Positions 36,928 to 46,919 are shown, counted from the first letter of the stretch. The stretch is 64,000 nt of DNA from Acidobacteriaceae bacterium KBS 83 (GCA_000381585.1 KB906737.1:496001-560000), one strand, 5' to 3'. The notes: a model not told the origin generated them from the letters alone. Translations and numbers: made by a program.

Positions 36928-37809
36928 TCAGCACTGCACACCATCATTCGCCAGCACTTTTTTCAGTCCGGCCATGCTCACCCGCGTGGACGCTTCCGGC
37001 GTTCCCGCTCCACGCCAGTGCGTCTCCAGACTCACCGCGTAGTGATACTTCATCTTCAGAAAATCCCGGATCTGCGCCGGCCATCCCACCACGCCATCCC
37101 CCACCGGCGCCCATTCATGTTTGCCGCCGGCCTTCTCCACCACATCCTTCGCATGACAATGCCCAATGCGCGCCTTCGGCAGCAGGTCGAATCCCTTGCT
37201 ATACGGATATTCTCCGGCCGCGGCCGCGTTCCCCGGATCCCAGTTCAGCATGAAATTCTTATTCGTAACCGCCGCAAGGGTCCTTTTCGACTCCGCGCCT
37301 GTAGCCGTATTGCAGCTCATTTCATTCTCGAGAAGCAAAATCATTCCGTCCTTCTCGCATCGCACCGCCGCCTCGCGCAGCTTCTTGTCCATCGCATCGC
37401 GATACGGTTTCTGGTCTTCCAGCCGCCAGAAATCGAAGCACCGGATACGGTCCGTCTGGAAGGCCTTCGCCAGCGCGATGCATCGTTCCAGCAGCTTGTC
37501 CTGCGCGCCCATATCGAAATCCGCATGAAACTGGTCGCGCTTCTCGCTTTGCTTGGACACCGGTGCACCTGGCCAGTCCACCTTGAACAGCGGGCTTGCG
37601 ATGTCGGTCACGCGCAGCCGGTGCGCTTCCAGGATCTTGCGCGCCTCGTCCACTTCCTTCGCGTTCAGCTCGGTGATGTTCTTGTTCCACATTCCGCGCA
37701 GCTCAATCCAGCTCAGTCCAAAATCCTTTGCCGCGATCGAGCACGCCTTTTCGAAATCCTGCGTGATCTCGTCATTGATCACTGCCAGCCGGAACGGACA
37801 AGCGCTCAT
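36928..37809 (-). CDS. Sugar phosphate isomerase/epimerase-like TIM-barrel protein (cytoplasmic)
   Basis: 293 residues of the AP-endonuclease-2 TIM-barrel family: LAVINDEITQDFEKACSIAA, LSWIELRGMW, RVTDIASPLFKVDWP, MILLLENEMSCNTATGAE (metal Glu), NFMLNWDPGNAAAAGEYPYSK (Asp), RIGHCHAKDVVEK (His) and HYAVSLETHWRG (Glu). These four acidic/His residues form the divalent-metal site of xylose-isomerase-like enzymes. No leader. Its start overlaps the stop of the upstream isomerase-like gene by 4 nt. Confidence 0.85.
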   Translation of the reverse strand: MSACPFRLAVINDEITQDFEKACSIAAKDFGLSWIELRGMWNKNITELNAKEVDEARKILEAHRLRVTDIASPLFKVDWPGAPVSKQSEKRDQFHADFDMGAQDKLLERCIALAKAFQTDRIRCFDFWRLEDQKPYRDAMDKKLREAAVRCEKDGMILLLENEMSCNTATGAESKRTLAAVTNKNFMLNWDPGNAAAAGEYPYSKGFDLLPKARIGHCHAKDVVEKAGGKHEWAPVGDGVVGWPAQIRDFLKMKYHYAVSLETHWRGAGTPEASTRVSMAGLKKVLANDGVQC

Positions 37810-38780
37810 ACCCGCACCCCCAGCGACTCAAGGTACTGCTTGCTCATCCGCGCGCTCTCCTCCGGCGTCCGTGTCGATCCCGGCCGTTCGCCATCCAACT
37901 CCACAATTCCCCAGCCGCGGAAGTGTGTCTCCTTGAGCGCCGTCAGCAGCGCCTTGAAGTCCACGCGTCCCTGGCCGAGCTCGGCAAATTCGTAACCGCC
38001 ATGTGCGCTTGACGGCTTGGTGTCCTTCAGGTGCATGAAGAGCAGTCGCCGCTGGTACTTGCGCACTGCAGCCGCCGGGTCGCCGCCGCCCTGCAGGTAA
38101 TGCGCAACGTCCAGTTCAAGCTTCACGTATCTAGGATCGGCCGCCTCCATGATCGCGTCCGTCGCTTCCGGTGCCTGGCCGATCGTGTTCATGTGATTGT
38201 GGAAGCCGGTCTGAATTCCGAACTCCGCAGCGCGCTTGCCGACCTCGGTCAGCAGATAGCCCTGCCGCTTGTAGTCAGCCGCTGTCCAGTTTGCCACTCC
38301 ACCCTTCGGATTGCTGGCGCCAATCACCTGCAGATACTTCCCGCCTGCCGCGTGCAGATACTTCGCATGCTGCGTATGCTCGTCGAGCATTGCCTTTTCT
38401 TTCGCCGGATCAAGCTCGGTTCCTCCGCTCGAAAGTGCCACAAAGATCAGTTTGTGCTGAGCCAGCGCCGCCTCCAGCGTCTTCGGGTCCGGATGTTCCT
38501 TCAGCACATTCGCCCGCAGCTGAATTCCCGGATACCCCAACGCGGAGATCTGTTCGATCGCCTCGCCGTCGCGACCGTCCCATGTGATCGCCGCATATCC
38601 AACCCGGAGCTCCCACGCGCCGCGATGTACCGGCGTATCGAACAGAGAGAGATCCATTGGCGGATAGAGCCGCGCTGGCCCGGTGACCTCGGCTGCGGCC
38701 ATCTGCAACAGTGGCGAGCACACACTCGCCGCGCTCACTGTCGCGAGGCCTGTCAGCAGCCGTCTTCGCGTTACATCCAT
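37806..38780 (-). CDS. Tat-exported sugar phosphate isomerase/epimerase-like TIM-barrel protein
   Basis: 324 residues. Leader MDVTRRRLLTGLATVSAASV is a Tat signal. The barrel carries the metal-site pattern of xylose-isomerase-like proteins: GIQTGFHNHMNTIGQ, YVKLELDVAHYLQGGGDP, LLFMHLKDTKPS and GWGIVELDGERPGS. Export of an isomerase-like enzyme together with exported Gfo/Idh oxidoreductases resembles oxidative (keto-intermediate) glycoside cleavage systems, in which the TIM barrel acts as a lyase on a 3-keto-glycoside. That role is inference. It is 139 bp after the broken TonB receptor. Confidence 0.82.
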   Translation of the reverse strand: MDVTRRRLLTGLATVSAASVCSPLLQMAAAEVTGPARLYPPMDLSLFDTPVHRGAWELRVGYAAITWDGRDGEAIEQISALGYPGIQLRANVLKEHPDPKTLEAALAQHKLIFVALSSGGTELDPAKEKAMLDEHTQHAKYLHAAGGKYLQVIGASNPKGGVANWTAADYKRQGYLLTEVGKRAAEFGIQTGFHNHMNTIGQAPEATDAIMEAADPRYVKLELDVAHYLQGGGDPAAAVRKYQRRLLFMHLKDTKPSSAHGGYEFAELGQGRVDFKALLTALKETHFRGWGIVELDGERPGSTRTPEESARMSKQYLESLGVRV

Positions 38781-38918
38781 TCCACCCTCCAGCCCATTTG
38801 CTTCACACCCCTCTAAGTAATCGATTACCCGACGCGCCCATCCTACACCCGGCTGGCAGCCGCAGAGCGCCTCGTCGGCACGGTGATGCCGCCTCGCTGA
38901 CTCGCCGACTTGCTCACA

Positions 38919-41900
38919 TCAAAATGACATTGTTGCCGCGAACTGCAATACCCGCGCGTTCGATCCTGCGGTGCCCGTCACCTGGCCAAAGTTCGAGCTG
39001 GTCAGGCTCACTCCGGGGTTGGCGAACGTCGGGTGATTCATCGCGTTGAATCCATCCGCGCGCAGCTGTACTGCCAGCGACTCGCGGATCGGAAAGGTGC
39101 GGAAGAGCGACCCATCCAGCGTCACCATTCCCGGCCCGGTAAAACCGTTCTTCGGTGTATTGCCGTAGGCGGCTGCCGTCGGCTGCACGAACGCCGTCGT
39201 ATCGAACCATGACTTGCCGGCTCCGATCGAGCCCAGCTTGTGGAAATGCTTCACCTGGTCCGGCACTTGTGTGTTGTCCGGCGCATTCAGGCTATTGGCG
39301 CTCGCCGTCAGGAAGAGCGGCATGCCCGTATCGGCGCTCATCACGGTGCTCACTTGCCACCCGCCTAGTAGAGCCGAGCCTATGCCTTGTTGCAGCATCG
39401 GCTTGTTCCTTCCGAAGGGCAGCTCATAGATAATGCTCTGGCTGTAAGTAACTCTGCGGTCCCAGTTCAATGGCGCATAGTCACGCCGTGGATCGAGATA
39501 GAAATTGAATCTGGCCAGTCCTGTCGTAGATGAGATGAATCCCATCGATTTCTGCCACGCCAGCCCGCTGGTCCAGCTCAGCCCGTTCTGGAAACGGTGC
39601 AACAGCTTCACCTGCAGCCCGTTGTAGTTGCTGTTCGTTCCCCAGGCCATGATGTCCGTCCGTGCCGTGCGGCCAAAGGTCGCGTTCTCGGGCTGGCCGC
39701 TCGACCCCGCGCCCGCCACCGTCCCGGCGTTGATGTTGTAGTACGCCGGAACATGACGGCCCTGGTTGCCCACGTAGGCGAAATCGGCCACCCATCCGCG
39801 GCCGAAGTCCTGCTGCAGCGCCACGTTGTAACTCATCACGTAGGGGTCTTTGTAGTTCGGGTTCACCACCGTCCAGCTGGAAGCGGTCGGCGCATTCGTG
39901 ATGATCCCGTTCGCCGGGATCACGGGGACTGGCGCCGCCGGAAATCCATTTTCGAGCGTTGCTACGGAGCCGTCCGTACGCACTGCGGGAGCGTAGCTGC
40001 TGTTCGAGTTGAACGAGACGTTCTGCCGCACCGGATAGTTGTACGCGTAATTGTTGTCCTGGAAGGGCGTGTGGCTGATGCCGAAGCCCGCTCGCACGAC
40101 CGTCCGTGCTGTTGCACGATAAGCAGCGCCCACTCGAGGCTCAAAGTTTGCCCATCGCACTGGCAATCCCAGATCGTCGGGCACCGAGCCATAGCCGGAG
40201 ACGTGCAGCGTATTGTCGCCGGGGTTGTATTGGGAGAATCCTCCCTTGCGGTCCGGATTGGCCCGCGGATAAAACTCCCAGCGCACACCATAGGTGAGCG
40301 TCAGCTTGTGCGTTGCCTGCCATGTGTCCTGCGCATACGCGAAGTAAAGCGTCTGCCGCCACGATCCTGAACCGACATTCACGTCGCGGCCAACCGAATT
40401 CGGCAGATCCAGCAGGAAGCTCGCGAAGTCATTGCCGAAGCTTGTCTTCTGGTCTGACGCATTCAGTCCGGTCTGACCTTCTGCGTAGTTGAAGATGCCG
40501 CGCGGTGAAAAGGTCTGTCCTTGCGTAAGGTCGTCGCGAACGCGACGGAGCTCAAAGCCGAACTTCAGTGAGTGATTGCCCAGGATGTCTGTCCAGTTGT
40601 TCGCTGCATCGATGTTGCTCTCGCCACGGTCCCACGGGATGCTGGCGCTGTAACCCACCAGGGGACTCGAATATCCAGGAATATTGATGGAGGAGAGCCC
40701 GCTGGTAAACGCGCTCACATTCACGCCCGGAATTCCGATCGCATCCGATGCGTTGGTGCCGTAATCCGTCTGTTAAGCGGTATTGCGGTAGTGGTTCACG
40801 CCCACGCGCACGTTGGTCAGCAACCGCGGTGAGAAGACATGCGTATACTCGCCCGCTGTGTTGTAGGTTGTATTCGTTCCCGTGCCCTGGAAGCCACCGC
40901 CCGCCGGGCCGCCCGCCGATCCAAACGCGGGCGCCTGGAAGGTTGTCACGCGCTGCCAGCTGTAGCGATAGGTCAGGTGGTCTTCCGCGCGCAGCCGCTG
41001 GTCGAACTTCACGTCAAAAGAAGTCGAGTCCTGGTTGAATCCTAAGTTCTCCTGGTAGTTGTTCGAATCCCCTGCGCCGGGAACGTTCGGCAGCGGGACC
41101 AGGCTTAGGATCTTCACCGCCACCGGGCTGAAGCGCGTCGGTGAGATCTGGTTATTGAGGAACTGCTGACGGCCGGTGCCGTCCGCATTCCCGGTCGCCG
41201 GATCGTAGATGGCTGTCGGACTCGAACTCAGGTCTCCGTTGCGAAACGCCTGCGTCGGTACAGAGAACAGGTTGAAGGCGCTGGAGTGATTTGCGTAACG
41301 CAGGAAATCACCGAAGAAGAAGGTCCGGTCCTTGAAGATCGGACCGCCAATCGATGCCCCATAGTAGTTGTTGGTAAAACGAGGAAACTTGCCGGTGTTA
41401 TTAAAGTAGTTCCGCGCGCCCGTCGAGCTCACCTCGTTGTACTCATAGGCCGAGCCGTGAAACTGATTGCCGCCGGACTTCAACAGCACGTTCGTCACTG
41501 CGCCCGCTGAGCGGCCGAACTCCGGCGCGTAGTTGCTCGTCGTCACGTCCACCGTCTGGATGGCGGCGGCAGGCGGTATGTACACCTGCAGCAGACCGGT
41601 GCGCTCGTTGTCGTCGATGCCCTCGAGCTGCAAATTATTCGCCAACTCGGCCTGGCCGTTTACCTGGAAGGACTGCGAGTTCTGCGCATTGAAGAACGAG
41701 GAGTGGTCGTAGATCGGCGCGCTCACCCCCGGCACCAGCGACTCCAGCGCCTGGAAGTTGCGACTGTTGCCCAATGGCAGATCGCTTACCTGTTTGGTCT
41801 CGATTTGCGCGCTCACATCGGCACGGTCCGTTTGCAACGCGGGCGCCATGTCCGTCACGGTCACGGTCTGCGTCTGGCTGCCGGCCTTCAATTGCACATC

Positions 41901-42245
41901 CCGACGGTTGGTCGTGTTTACAGTAGCTTGGACGCCATTGGTCAGTGTGCTCGCAAAACCCGTGTCGACCACCTGCATCGAATACACGCCCGGCGGCAAA
42001 AGGGTGAACTCGTAGTTGCCGCTGTCATTTGTCTGGTGGACATAAGTCTGCCCGGTGCTCTGATTGGTGATAGTGACCGTGGCGTTGCCAAGCGCTGCCC
42101 CCGTTGTGTCGGTCACCGTTCCCACCATCGTCGCCGTCGTGGCCTGCGCGTTCGCCCGAGTGCCCCCTGCAAGCAACATCAGTGCGGCCATCGTGGCAGC
42201 CACTGGACGCCACACACTTGTCCAAACGATTTCGCGTCCCCGCAT
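38919..42245 (-). pseudogene. TonB-dependent receptor (Oar-like) interrupted by one in-frame stop
   Basis: One reading frame encodes an Oar-like receptor of about 1108 residues except for a TAA at 40775-40773 (VGVNHYRNTA-stop-QTDYGTNASDAIG). Before it: signal peptide (VAATMAALMLLAGGTRANAQ), CarboxypepD-reg domain (MVGTVTDTTGAALGNATVTI) and plug; after it: the remaining barrel to the terminal VLQFAATMSF. Sequence on both sides is otherwise undamaged. Start ATG 42245 has GGAGG upstream; 42308 is an alternative. A sequencing error or a recent nonsense mutation are both possible. It heads the Gfo/Idh operon. Confidence 0.8.
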
Positions 42246-42471
42246 TGCTGTTTCGCCTCCTGGAAAGACTTTCGTTCCGCATGCCCCGTGCGCTTTTTGA
42301 AAACGCATCTATTGAGCAAGTGCCAAAGTAAGTTCTTTGGTCACCGAACCGCACGTTACGCTCCTCACATCTTTATCGTCAAGTAGCTTGACAGCTTGTC
42401 CCCGCTTGACCTCTATGCGGACTGCCGACCACGTCGACGGCTGGCGGATTTTCGGCCTCAGGCTGCACCTC

Positions 42472-42508
42472 ATTTAGCGCTTTCCAGCATTTTTAGTAAG
42501 CGCTGACT
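42472..42508. promoter_or_regulatory. Two AGCGCT palindromes upstream of the TonB receptor
   Basis: ATTTAGCGCTTTCC and AGTAAGCGCTGACT share an AGCGCT core (42476-42481 and 42499-42504) with centres 23 bp apart, about two helical turns. Such cores occur in LacI-family operators. A third, AAAAGCGCTTACG, lies at 46535-46547. No LacI gene is adjacent. Confidence 0.3.
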
Positions 42509-42538
42509 CTGAACCAACTCGCGATCCCGCGTGCATCG

Positions 42539-42566
42539 GAAAACGTTTGTTCGATACCCAATTGCG
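42539..42566 (-). repeat. 28-bp element, copy 1 (upstream of TonB receptor)
   Basis: Inverted relative to the copy at 43465-43492, identical at 27 of 28 positions (one G/A difference). It contains CAATTGGGTATCGAA and the palindrome AAACGTTT (42541-42548 on the plus strand). On the minus strand it reads toward the receptor, about 295 bp upstream of its start. It is likely an operator, since it also precedes uxaC in the same relative orientation. Confidence 0.65.
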
Positions 42567-42656
42567 TCCCAAAACGACTCCGAAAGGCCATCGTTCGAAC
42601 ACGATTTTCCGGGCTCTGACCGGTCGGCCGGAAAGCGACTGTGGCAGCATGGGAGC

Positions 42657-43355
42657 GTGGCGCTTGAACCCATCGTCAACCAGCGGCTCTATCAGCAGGT
42701 CGCAGACAGCATTCGTAAGCAGATACAAAGCGGCTCGATGCCGCCTGGTTCGCGGCTTCCGTCCGAGAAGCTTCTGGCCCAGCAACTCGGCGTCAGCCGG
42801 CCGACAGTGCGCGAGGCCATGATCGCTCTTGAAATTGCCGGACTGGTCGAAATCCGCACCGGATCCGGCTCCTACGTGCGCCATCGCGACCTCATCGCCG
42901 CGCCCTCGGTCGACACTGGTCCCGGCCCCATCGAGCTCGTGAACGCACGCATCCTCATCGAAGGTGAGATCGCGGCGGAGGCCGCGCAGCGCGCCACGCC
43001 GGAGGACCTTATCGAAATTGCGCAGACACTACAGGAGATGGAATCGGTCATCGCCCGCGGCGAACACAGCCGCAACGCGGACCAGAGCTTTCACGTGTGC
43101 ATCGCCCGCGCCTCCGGCAACGACGTGCTCGCTTCGATCGTCGGCGAGCTATGGGCCGGCATGTTCTCGCCGCTCTTCAATCAATTCAGCGAGCGCACCC
43201 GCCTGGTTCGCCGTCAGGACGCCGCGGTCCACGAACATCGCGCCATTTATGCAGCCCTGCGTACCCACGATGCCATCGGCGCGCGTGCCGCCATGCGCCA
43301 CCATCTGATGCAGGTGCAAGCGGTCCTCGCCGATGCCGAACTCTCCAAGGATTAG
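42657..43355 (+). CDS. GntR-family regulator, FadR subfamily (UxuR/ExuR-like)
   Basis: About 232 residues. The winged helix is at the N-terminus (LYQQVADSIRKQIQSG, RLPSEKLLAQQLGVSRPTVREAMI, ALEIAGLVEIRTGSGSYV), then an all-helical FCD domain with metal-type residues (ARILIEGEIAAEAA, NADQSFHVCIARASGN, VHEHRAIYAALR, AAMRHHLMQ). FCD-type GntR proteins sense organic acids, and UxuR/ExuR-type members control uronate genes. GTG 42657 is chosen since family sequence starts there; the upstream extension runs through the 28-bp element. It is divergent from the receptor and followed by uxaC, both preceded by that element. Confidence 0.85.
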   Translation: MALEPIVNQRLYQQVADSIRKQIQSGSMPPGSRLPSEKLLAQQLGVSRPTVREAMIALEIAGLVEIRTGSGSYVRHRDLIAAPSVDTGPGPIELVNARILIEGEIAAEAAQRATPEDLIEIAQTLQEMESVIARGEHSRNADQSFHVCIARASGNDVLASIVGELWAGMFSPLFNQFSERTRLVRRQDAAVHEHRAIYAALRTHDAIGARAAMRHHLMQVQAVLADAELSKD

Positions 43356-43464
43356 GCGTTTTGCCTGCACACCGCATCCAAGAACGGTGCAGCCATCGCA
43401 GAACCCGTGCAGCCAATCCCCCATCAACCTTCACTCCAAACAAGCATTTGGAGTCACATTGAAG

Positions 43465-43492
43465 CGCAATTGGGTATCGAATAAACGTTTTC
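43465..43492 (+). repeat. 28-bp element, copy 2 (upstream of uxaC)
   Basis: Plus-strand copy with CAATTGGGTATCGAA and AAACGTTT (43483-43490), 110 bp before the uxaC start and 22 bp before a TTGACA (43514-43519) that could be its -35. The inverted partner is at 42539-42566, with the GntR gene between them. Confidence 0.65.
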
Positions 43493-43601
43493 TCGTGCGC
43501 GGGAGTAAATCGATTGACAGCACAATAGCGGGCGTCTCAAAGTTCCAACGAACTGTCTCCAAACATGTCAGGTTGTCAGGTAGGTTGGCCCAGCAAAGGA
43601 C

Positions 43602-45008
43602 GTGACCGATATGTCCCTTCTTCATCCAGACCGATTGTTCCCTGCCGATCCGGAGGTGCGTGGAATTGCGCGCAGGATCTTTTCGGAAATATGCGCGTTG
43701 CCGATCCTTAGCCCGCACGGACACACCGATCCTCGCTGGTTCGCCGACGACACACCTTTCCCTGATCCAACAGCACTCTTCCTTTTGCCGGACCACTACA
43801 TACTGCGGATGCTTTACAGCCAGGGCATCCCGATGGAAACGCTGCGCGGCGGTGCCAATCCGAAGAAGGCGCAGGAAGTGTGGCGGATCTTCGCGGAGAA
43901 CTATTACCTTTTTCGCGGGACACCAACGCGTCTGTGGCTCGACTATGCCTTCCAGGAACTCTTCGGCCTGCAGGTGCGGCTGAATGCGGAAACGGCGGAT
44001 TTCTATTGGGAAACAATCTCAGAACACCTGGCCAATGAGACATTCCGACCACGTGCGCTCTATGAGCGTTTCCAGCTTGAAGTAATTGCCACTACCGACA
44101 ACGCTCTCGACGAGCTCGAGGCGCATGCTGCAATCCGCAACTCGGGCTGGAAGGGTAGGGTGCTGCCGACCTTTCGTCCGGATGCGGTGGTCGATCCTGA
44201 GTTTGCTGGATTTCGGGCGAATCTTGCAAAACTGGGCGCTATGACGGGCGAGGACACAACGACCTGGAAGGGCTACCTTGCAGCGCTCGTGTCGCGACGG
44301 CGTTTCTTCAAGCAGGAAGGCGCGACCGCGACCGACCACGGGCATCCGACGGCAGCAACGACCAATCTATCGCGGACCGAAGCGGAGTCGCTTTTTCGTC
44401 GAGTCACTCGCACGGACGAACCGGCCCCGGCGGATGCGGAGCTGTTCCGCGCGCAGATGCTGTCCGAGATGGCACGGATGAGCGTCGAAGATGGGCTGGT
44501 GATGCAGTTGCATGTCGGAAGCTTCCGCAACTACAACCCGGTACTGTTTGCGAAGTGGGGGCGGGATCAGGGCGCGGATATTCCCACGGCCACGAATTAC
44601 GTACAGGCTCTGCACCCGCTTCTGGCACGCTACGGCAACGAACCTGACTTCCGGTTGATCTTGTTCACGATCGACGAATCGACGTTCAGCCGGGAGCTTG
44701 CTCCCCTCGCGGGCCATTATCCTTCGGTGACTCTAGGGCCGCCGTGGTGGTTCCTCGACAGTCCGGAGGGCATGTTGCGCTTCCGACAACACGTAACCGA
44801 GACTGCGGGTTTCTACAACACCGCAGGATTCAATGACGACACGCGCGCTTTTCTTTCGATCCCGGGAAGGCACGATCTGGCACGGCGTATGGATGCGGCA
44901 TATCTCGCGACGTTGGTAGCCGATCATCGGCTGGACGAGGATGAGGCGCTGGAGGTAGCTCGGGACATGACGGGGCCATTAGTCCGGCGAGCGTACAAGC
45001 TGGAATGA
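43602..45008 (+). CDS. uxaC: Glucuronate (uronate) isomerase
   Basis: 468 residues, the usual UxaC length. Signature segments: LHPDRLFPADPEVRGIAR, LPILSPHGHTDPRWFADD (metal-site HxH), FRGTPTRLWLDYAFQELFG, EVIATTDNALDELEAH, VLPTFRPDAVVDPEF, GLVMQLHVGSFRNYN and LGPPWWFLDSPEGMLRFR. It converts D-glucuronate to D-fructuronate and D-galacturonate to D-tagaturonate. GTG 43602 or ATG 43611 could start it; both fit. No uxuB or uxaB genes follow in the window. Confidence 0.93.
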   Translation: MTDMSLLHPDRLFPADPEVRGIARRIFSEICALPILSPHGHTDPRWFADDTPFPDPTALFLLPDHYILRMLYSQGIPMETLRGGANPKKAQEVWRIFAENYYLFRGTPTRLWLDYAFQELFGLQVRLNAETADFYWETISEHLANETFRPRALYERFQLEVIATTDNALDELEAHAAIRNSGWKGRVLPTFRPDAVVDPEFAGFRANLAKLGAMTGEDTTTWKGYLAALVSRRRFFKQEGATATDHGHPTAATTNLSRTEAESLFRRVTRTDEPAPADAELFRAQMLSEMARMSVEDGLVMQLHVGSFRNYNPVLFAKWGRDQGADIPTATNYVQALHPLLARYGNEPDFRLILFTIDESTFSRELAPLAGHYPSVTLGPPWWFLDSPEGMLRFRQHVTETAGFYNTAGFNDDTRAFLSIPGRHDLARRMDAAYLATLVADHRLDEDEALEVARDMTGPLVRRAYKLE

Positions 45009-45179
45009 ATCACGATCGTTGAAGCGGCTCGTAGCTGATTCGTCGGGGCAAAAGCCGGATGCGTGTGACGTGACGCGTCTATCAATGAACAATCGCCCTT
45101 GAAGTCAACAATTGAGATCGAAACTTCCGTGGTGCCCGTCAACCATACACAATTGAATTCGCGAATCCGCGGCACAGGA

Positions 45180-46259
45180 TTAGTGCACGGCTTCTAAAAC
45201 GATCTTTTGCGCTCGCCAATTCAAGAGCTCAGCGACGTAGAGCTCATTCTCGGACGGACAAGCGATCTCATGAATCCATCCGAATTGACCTAACTGCTTT
45301 CCTGACTTTCCGAACATGCCGAGAACCTTACCGTCCAGGCTGAGTTTGTATATTCGCCCCGGAAACGCATCAGAGCTGAACAGCACTTGATGTGGCGGCG
45401 GGGTAATGCAAATTGCCCAGGGAGAACCTGGCGTCCTCGAACCCGATGGATGGTCTGTTTTATTGCCAATCGCGGGAGTTGCATCCGACGGGACGGGGAC
45501 ATCGATAACGATCTGGCGCAGGAATTTGCCATTTCGGTCGAAGACTTGAATGCGATGATTTCCGCGGTCCGCTACATAAATATTGTCCTGTGCGTCAACG
45601 GCAAGGCTGTGCGGAGTGTCGAATTGACCTAGCTTGTCCCCAGGTTCGCCCCATGACTTCAGCCAATTGCCATCTTTATCGACTTTAGCAATTCTTGAAT
45701 TGATGTAACCGTCACTTATATAAGTGTTGCCCGCAGAATCCCAAGCCACATCCGTAACCTGTCGAAATAATCCGTCTTCGGGTGGCAGGGGCGGTTTTAC
45801 TTCTTTCAGAGGCCCAGTTCCATCATCCGACGCCTCCTGCTTACGACCGAAAACCATGGAGACTCGTCCCTCGGGAGTGAACTTGACGACGACATCAGAA
45901 CCCTTGTCGGTGACCCAGATGTTGTCCTGCGGATCAACTTTGACCGAATGTGCATAGGACCATGCATAGAGGTTGTGGCCAATCTCGCGCAGAAATTTCC
46001 CATCCGGGCCGAATTCCAATAGCTGCGCCGCGGCCGCTCCATACGCCGGACCGGTCGTGTTGCTGCGCGAGAACACGAAGATGTGGCCTTTCGAATTCAC
46101 TGCGACCCCGCTAACTTCGCCAAAATAGAGATCGGCTGGGAGATGCAGGAAATCGGGCACAGAATGGTACTGAATTTCGGGCACCCCCGACGTTTGTGCA
46201 GGAAGCGAACGGGTCGTAAGCGCAATCGCCGTCAAAAGGAGAATCATCGAAAGATTCAT
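45180..46259 (-). CDS. Exported NHL-repeat beta-propeller protein (PAL-like)
   Basis: 359 residues with signal peptide (MNLSMILLLTAIALTTRSLPAQ) and NHL-type propeller blades: FGEVSGVAVNSKGHIFVFSR, YAHSVKVDPQDNIWVTDKGS, QVTDVAWDSAGNTYISDGY, FDTPHSLAVDAQDNIYVADRG and GQFGWIHEIACPSENELYVAE. The closest described fold is peptidylglycine alpha-amidating lyase-like, but catalysis cannot be claimed. ATG 46259 gives the signal peptide. It converges on uxaC with 171 bp between that hold no gene. Confidence 0.78.
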   Translation of the reverse strand: MNLSMILLLTAIALTTRSLPAQTSGVPEIQYHSVPDFLHLPADLYFGEVSGVAVNSKGHIFVFSRSNTTGPAYGAAAAQLLEFGPDGKFLREIGHNLYAWSYAHSVKVDPQDNIWVTDKGSDVVVKFTPEGRVSMVFGRKQEASDDGTGPLKEVKPPLPPEDGLFRQVTDVAWDSAGNTYISDGYINSRIAKVDKDGNWLKSWGEPGDKLGQFDTPHSLAVDAQDNIYVADRGNHRIQVFDRNGKFLRQIVIDVPVPSDATPAIGNKTDHPSGSRTPGSPWAICITPPPHQVLFSSDAFPGRIYKLSLDGKVLGMFGKSGKQLGQFGWIHEIACPSENELYVAELLNWRAQKIVLEAVH

Positions 46260-46322
46260 TAATGACGTGTTCCTGCTCACTGTGAATCGCACGATCAATT
46301 GTTTCGAGTGTGGAGAAGTCAC

Positions 46323-46919
46323 GGCTGCCCACCTTTACGCCTTCGGAATCGGGACCGGTAAGAAAAGTCGTAGAGAAAAGGTCGGCCCACCTCCATCGTT
46401 CGAATGAAGCTGGGCAACTGCTCTAGCCGAAAGAGATTAACATGACTTGCAGGCTCGAACTAGAAGATCATTTGTCTGATAACACTTAAAGAACTGCCGC
46501 CGTATTTGGTTTTCTAAACTGGAAGCGATTATTGAAAAGCGCTTACGAGTCTCGCTGGCAGATATCTCTCTTCGCGAGGAGAATCGTCAGACGATTTAGG
46601 CTCTGTCGCGCCTGACCACTGAAGTGACGGACGGAGTCGAAGCCACTGCAGCTTACGGCAGCACGCATTCTCACCAATGGGTATCGCTTCGAAGGTTCAA
46701 CACGACGGAGCGGGAACAAGGGGCTTGCAGGCGACCTCCTCTACCCTTCGCAGGCCAGCACGAAGATAGCCCGCTGTGACATTCGTTTCCTCTCCCCCAG
46801 TGGGCTCTGCCGGGATCTCTGCTTTTGAGCGGAGGTCGTGGGCCCAATAAGACGCTGGAAGGCGGGAAAGCGCGCAAACGCGTGATACATCTTTGTATTG
46901 TTTGTTGAGGGTGCCTCAA
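46323..46919. other. About 600-bp region without a supported gene
   Basis: Short open frames on both strands lack ribosome sites and family features. It contains an AGCGCT palindrome (46538-46543, in AAAAGCGCTTACG) and presumably the promoters of the NHL gene and the permease pseudogene. Nothing else is seen. Confidence 0.5.

Noticed and set aside
39597-40370. Plus-strand open frame of 257 codons
   Set aside because: Antisense to the second TonB receptor; composition is typical of a high-GC shadow frame.
42531-42656. N-terminal extension of the GntR regulator
   Set aside because: The 42 extra codons cover the 28-bp element and have no family similarity; the winged helix starts right after GTG 42657.
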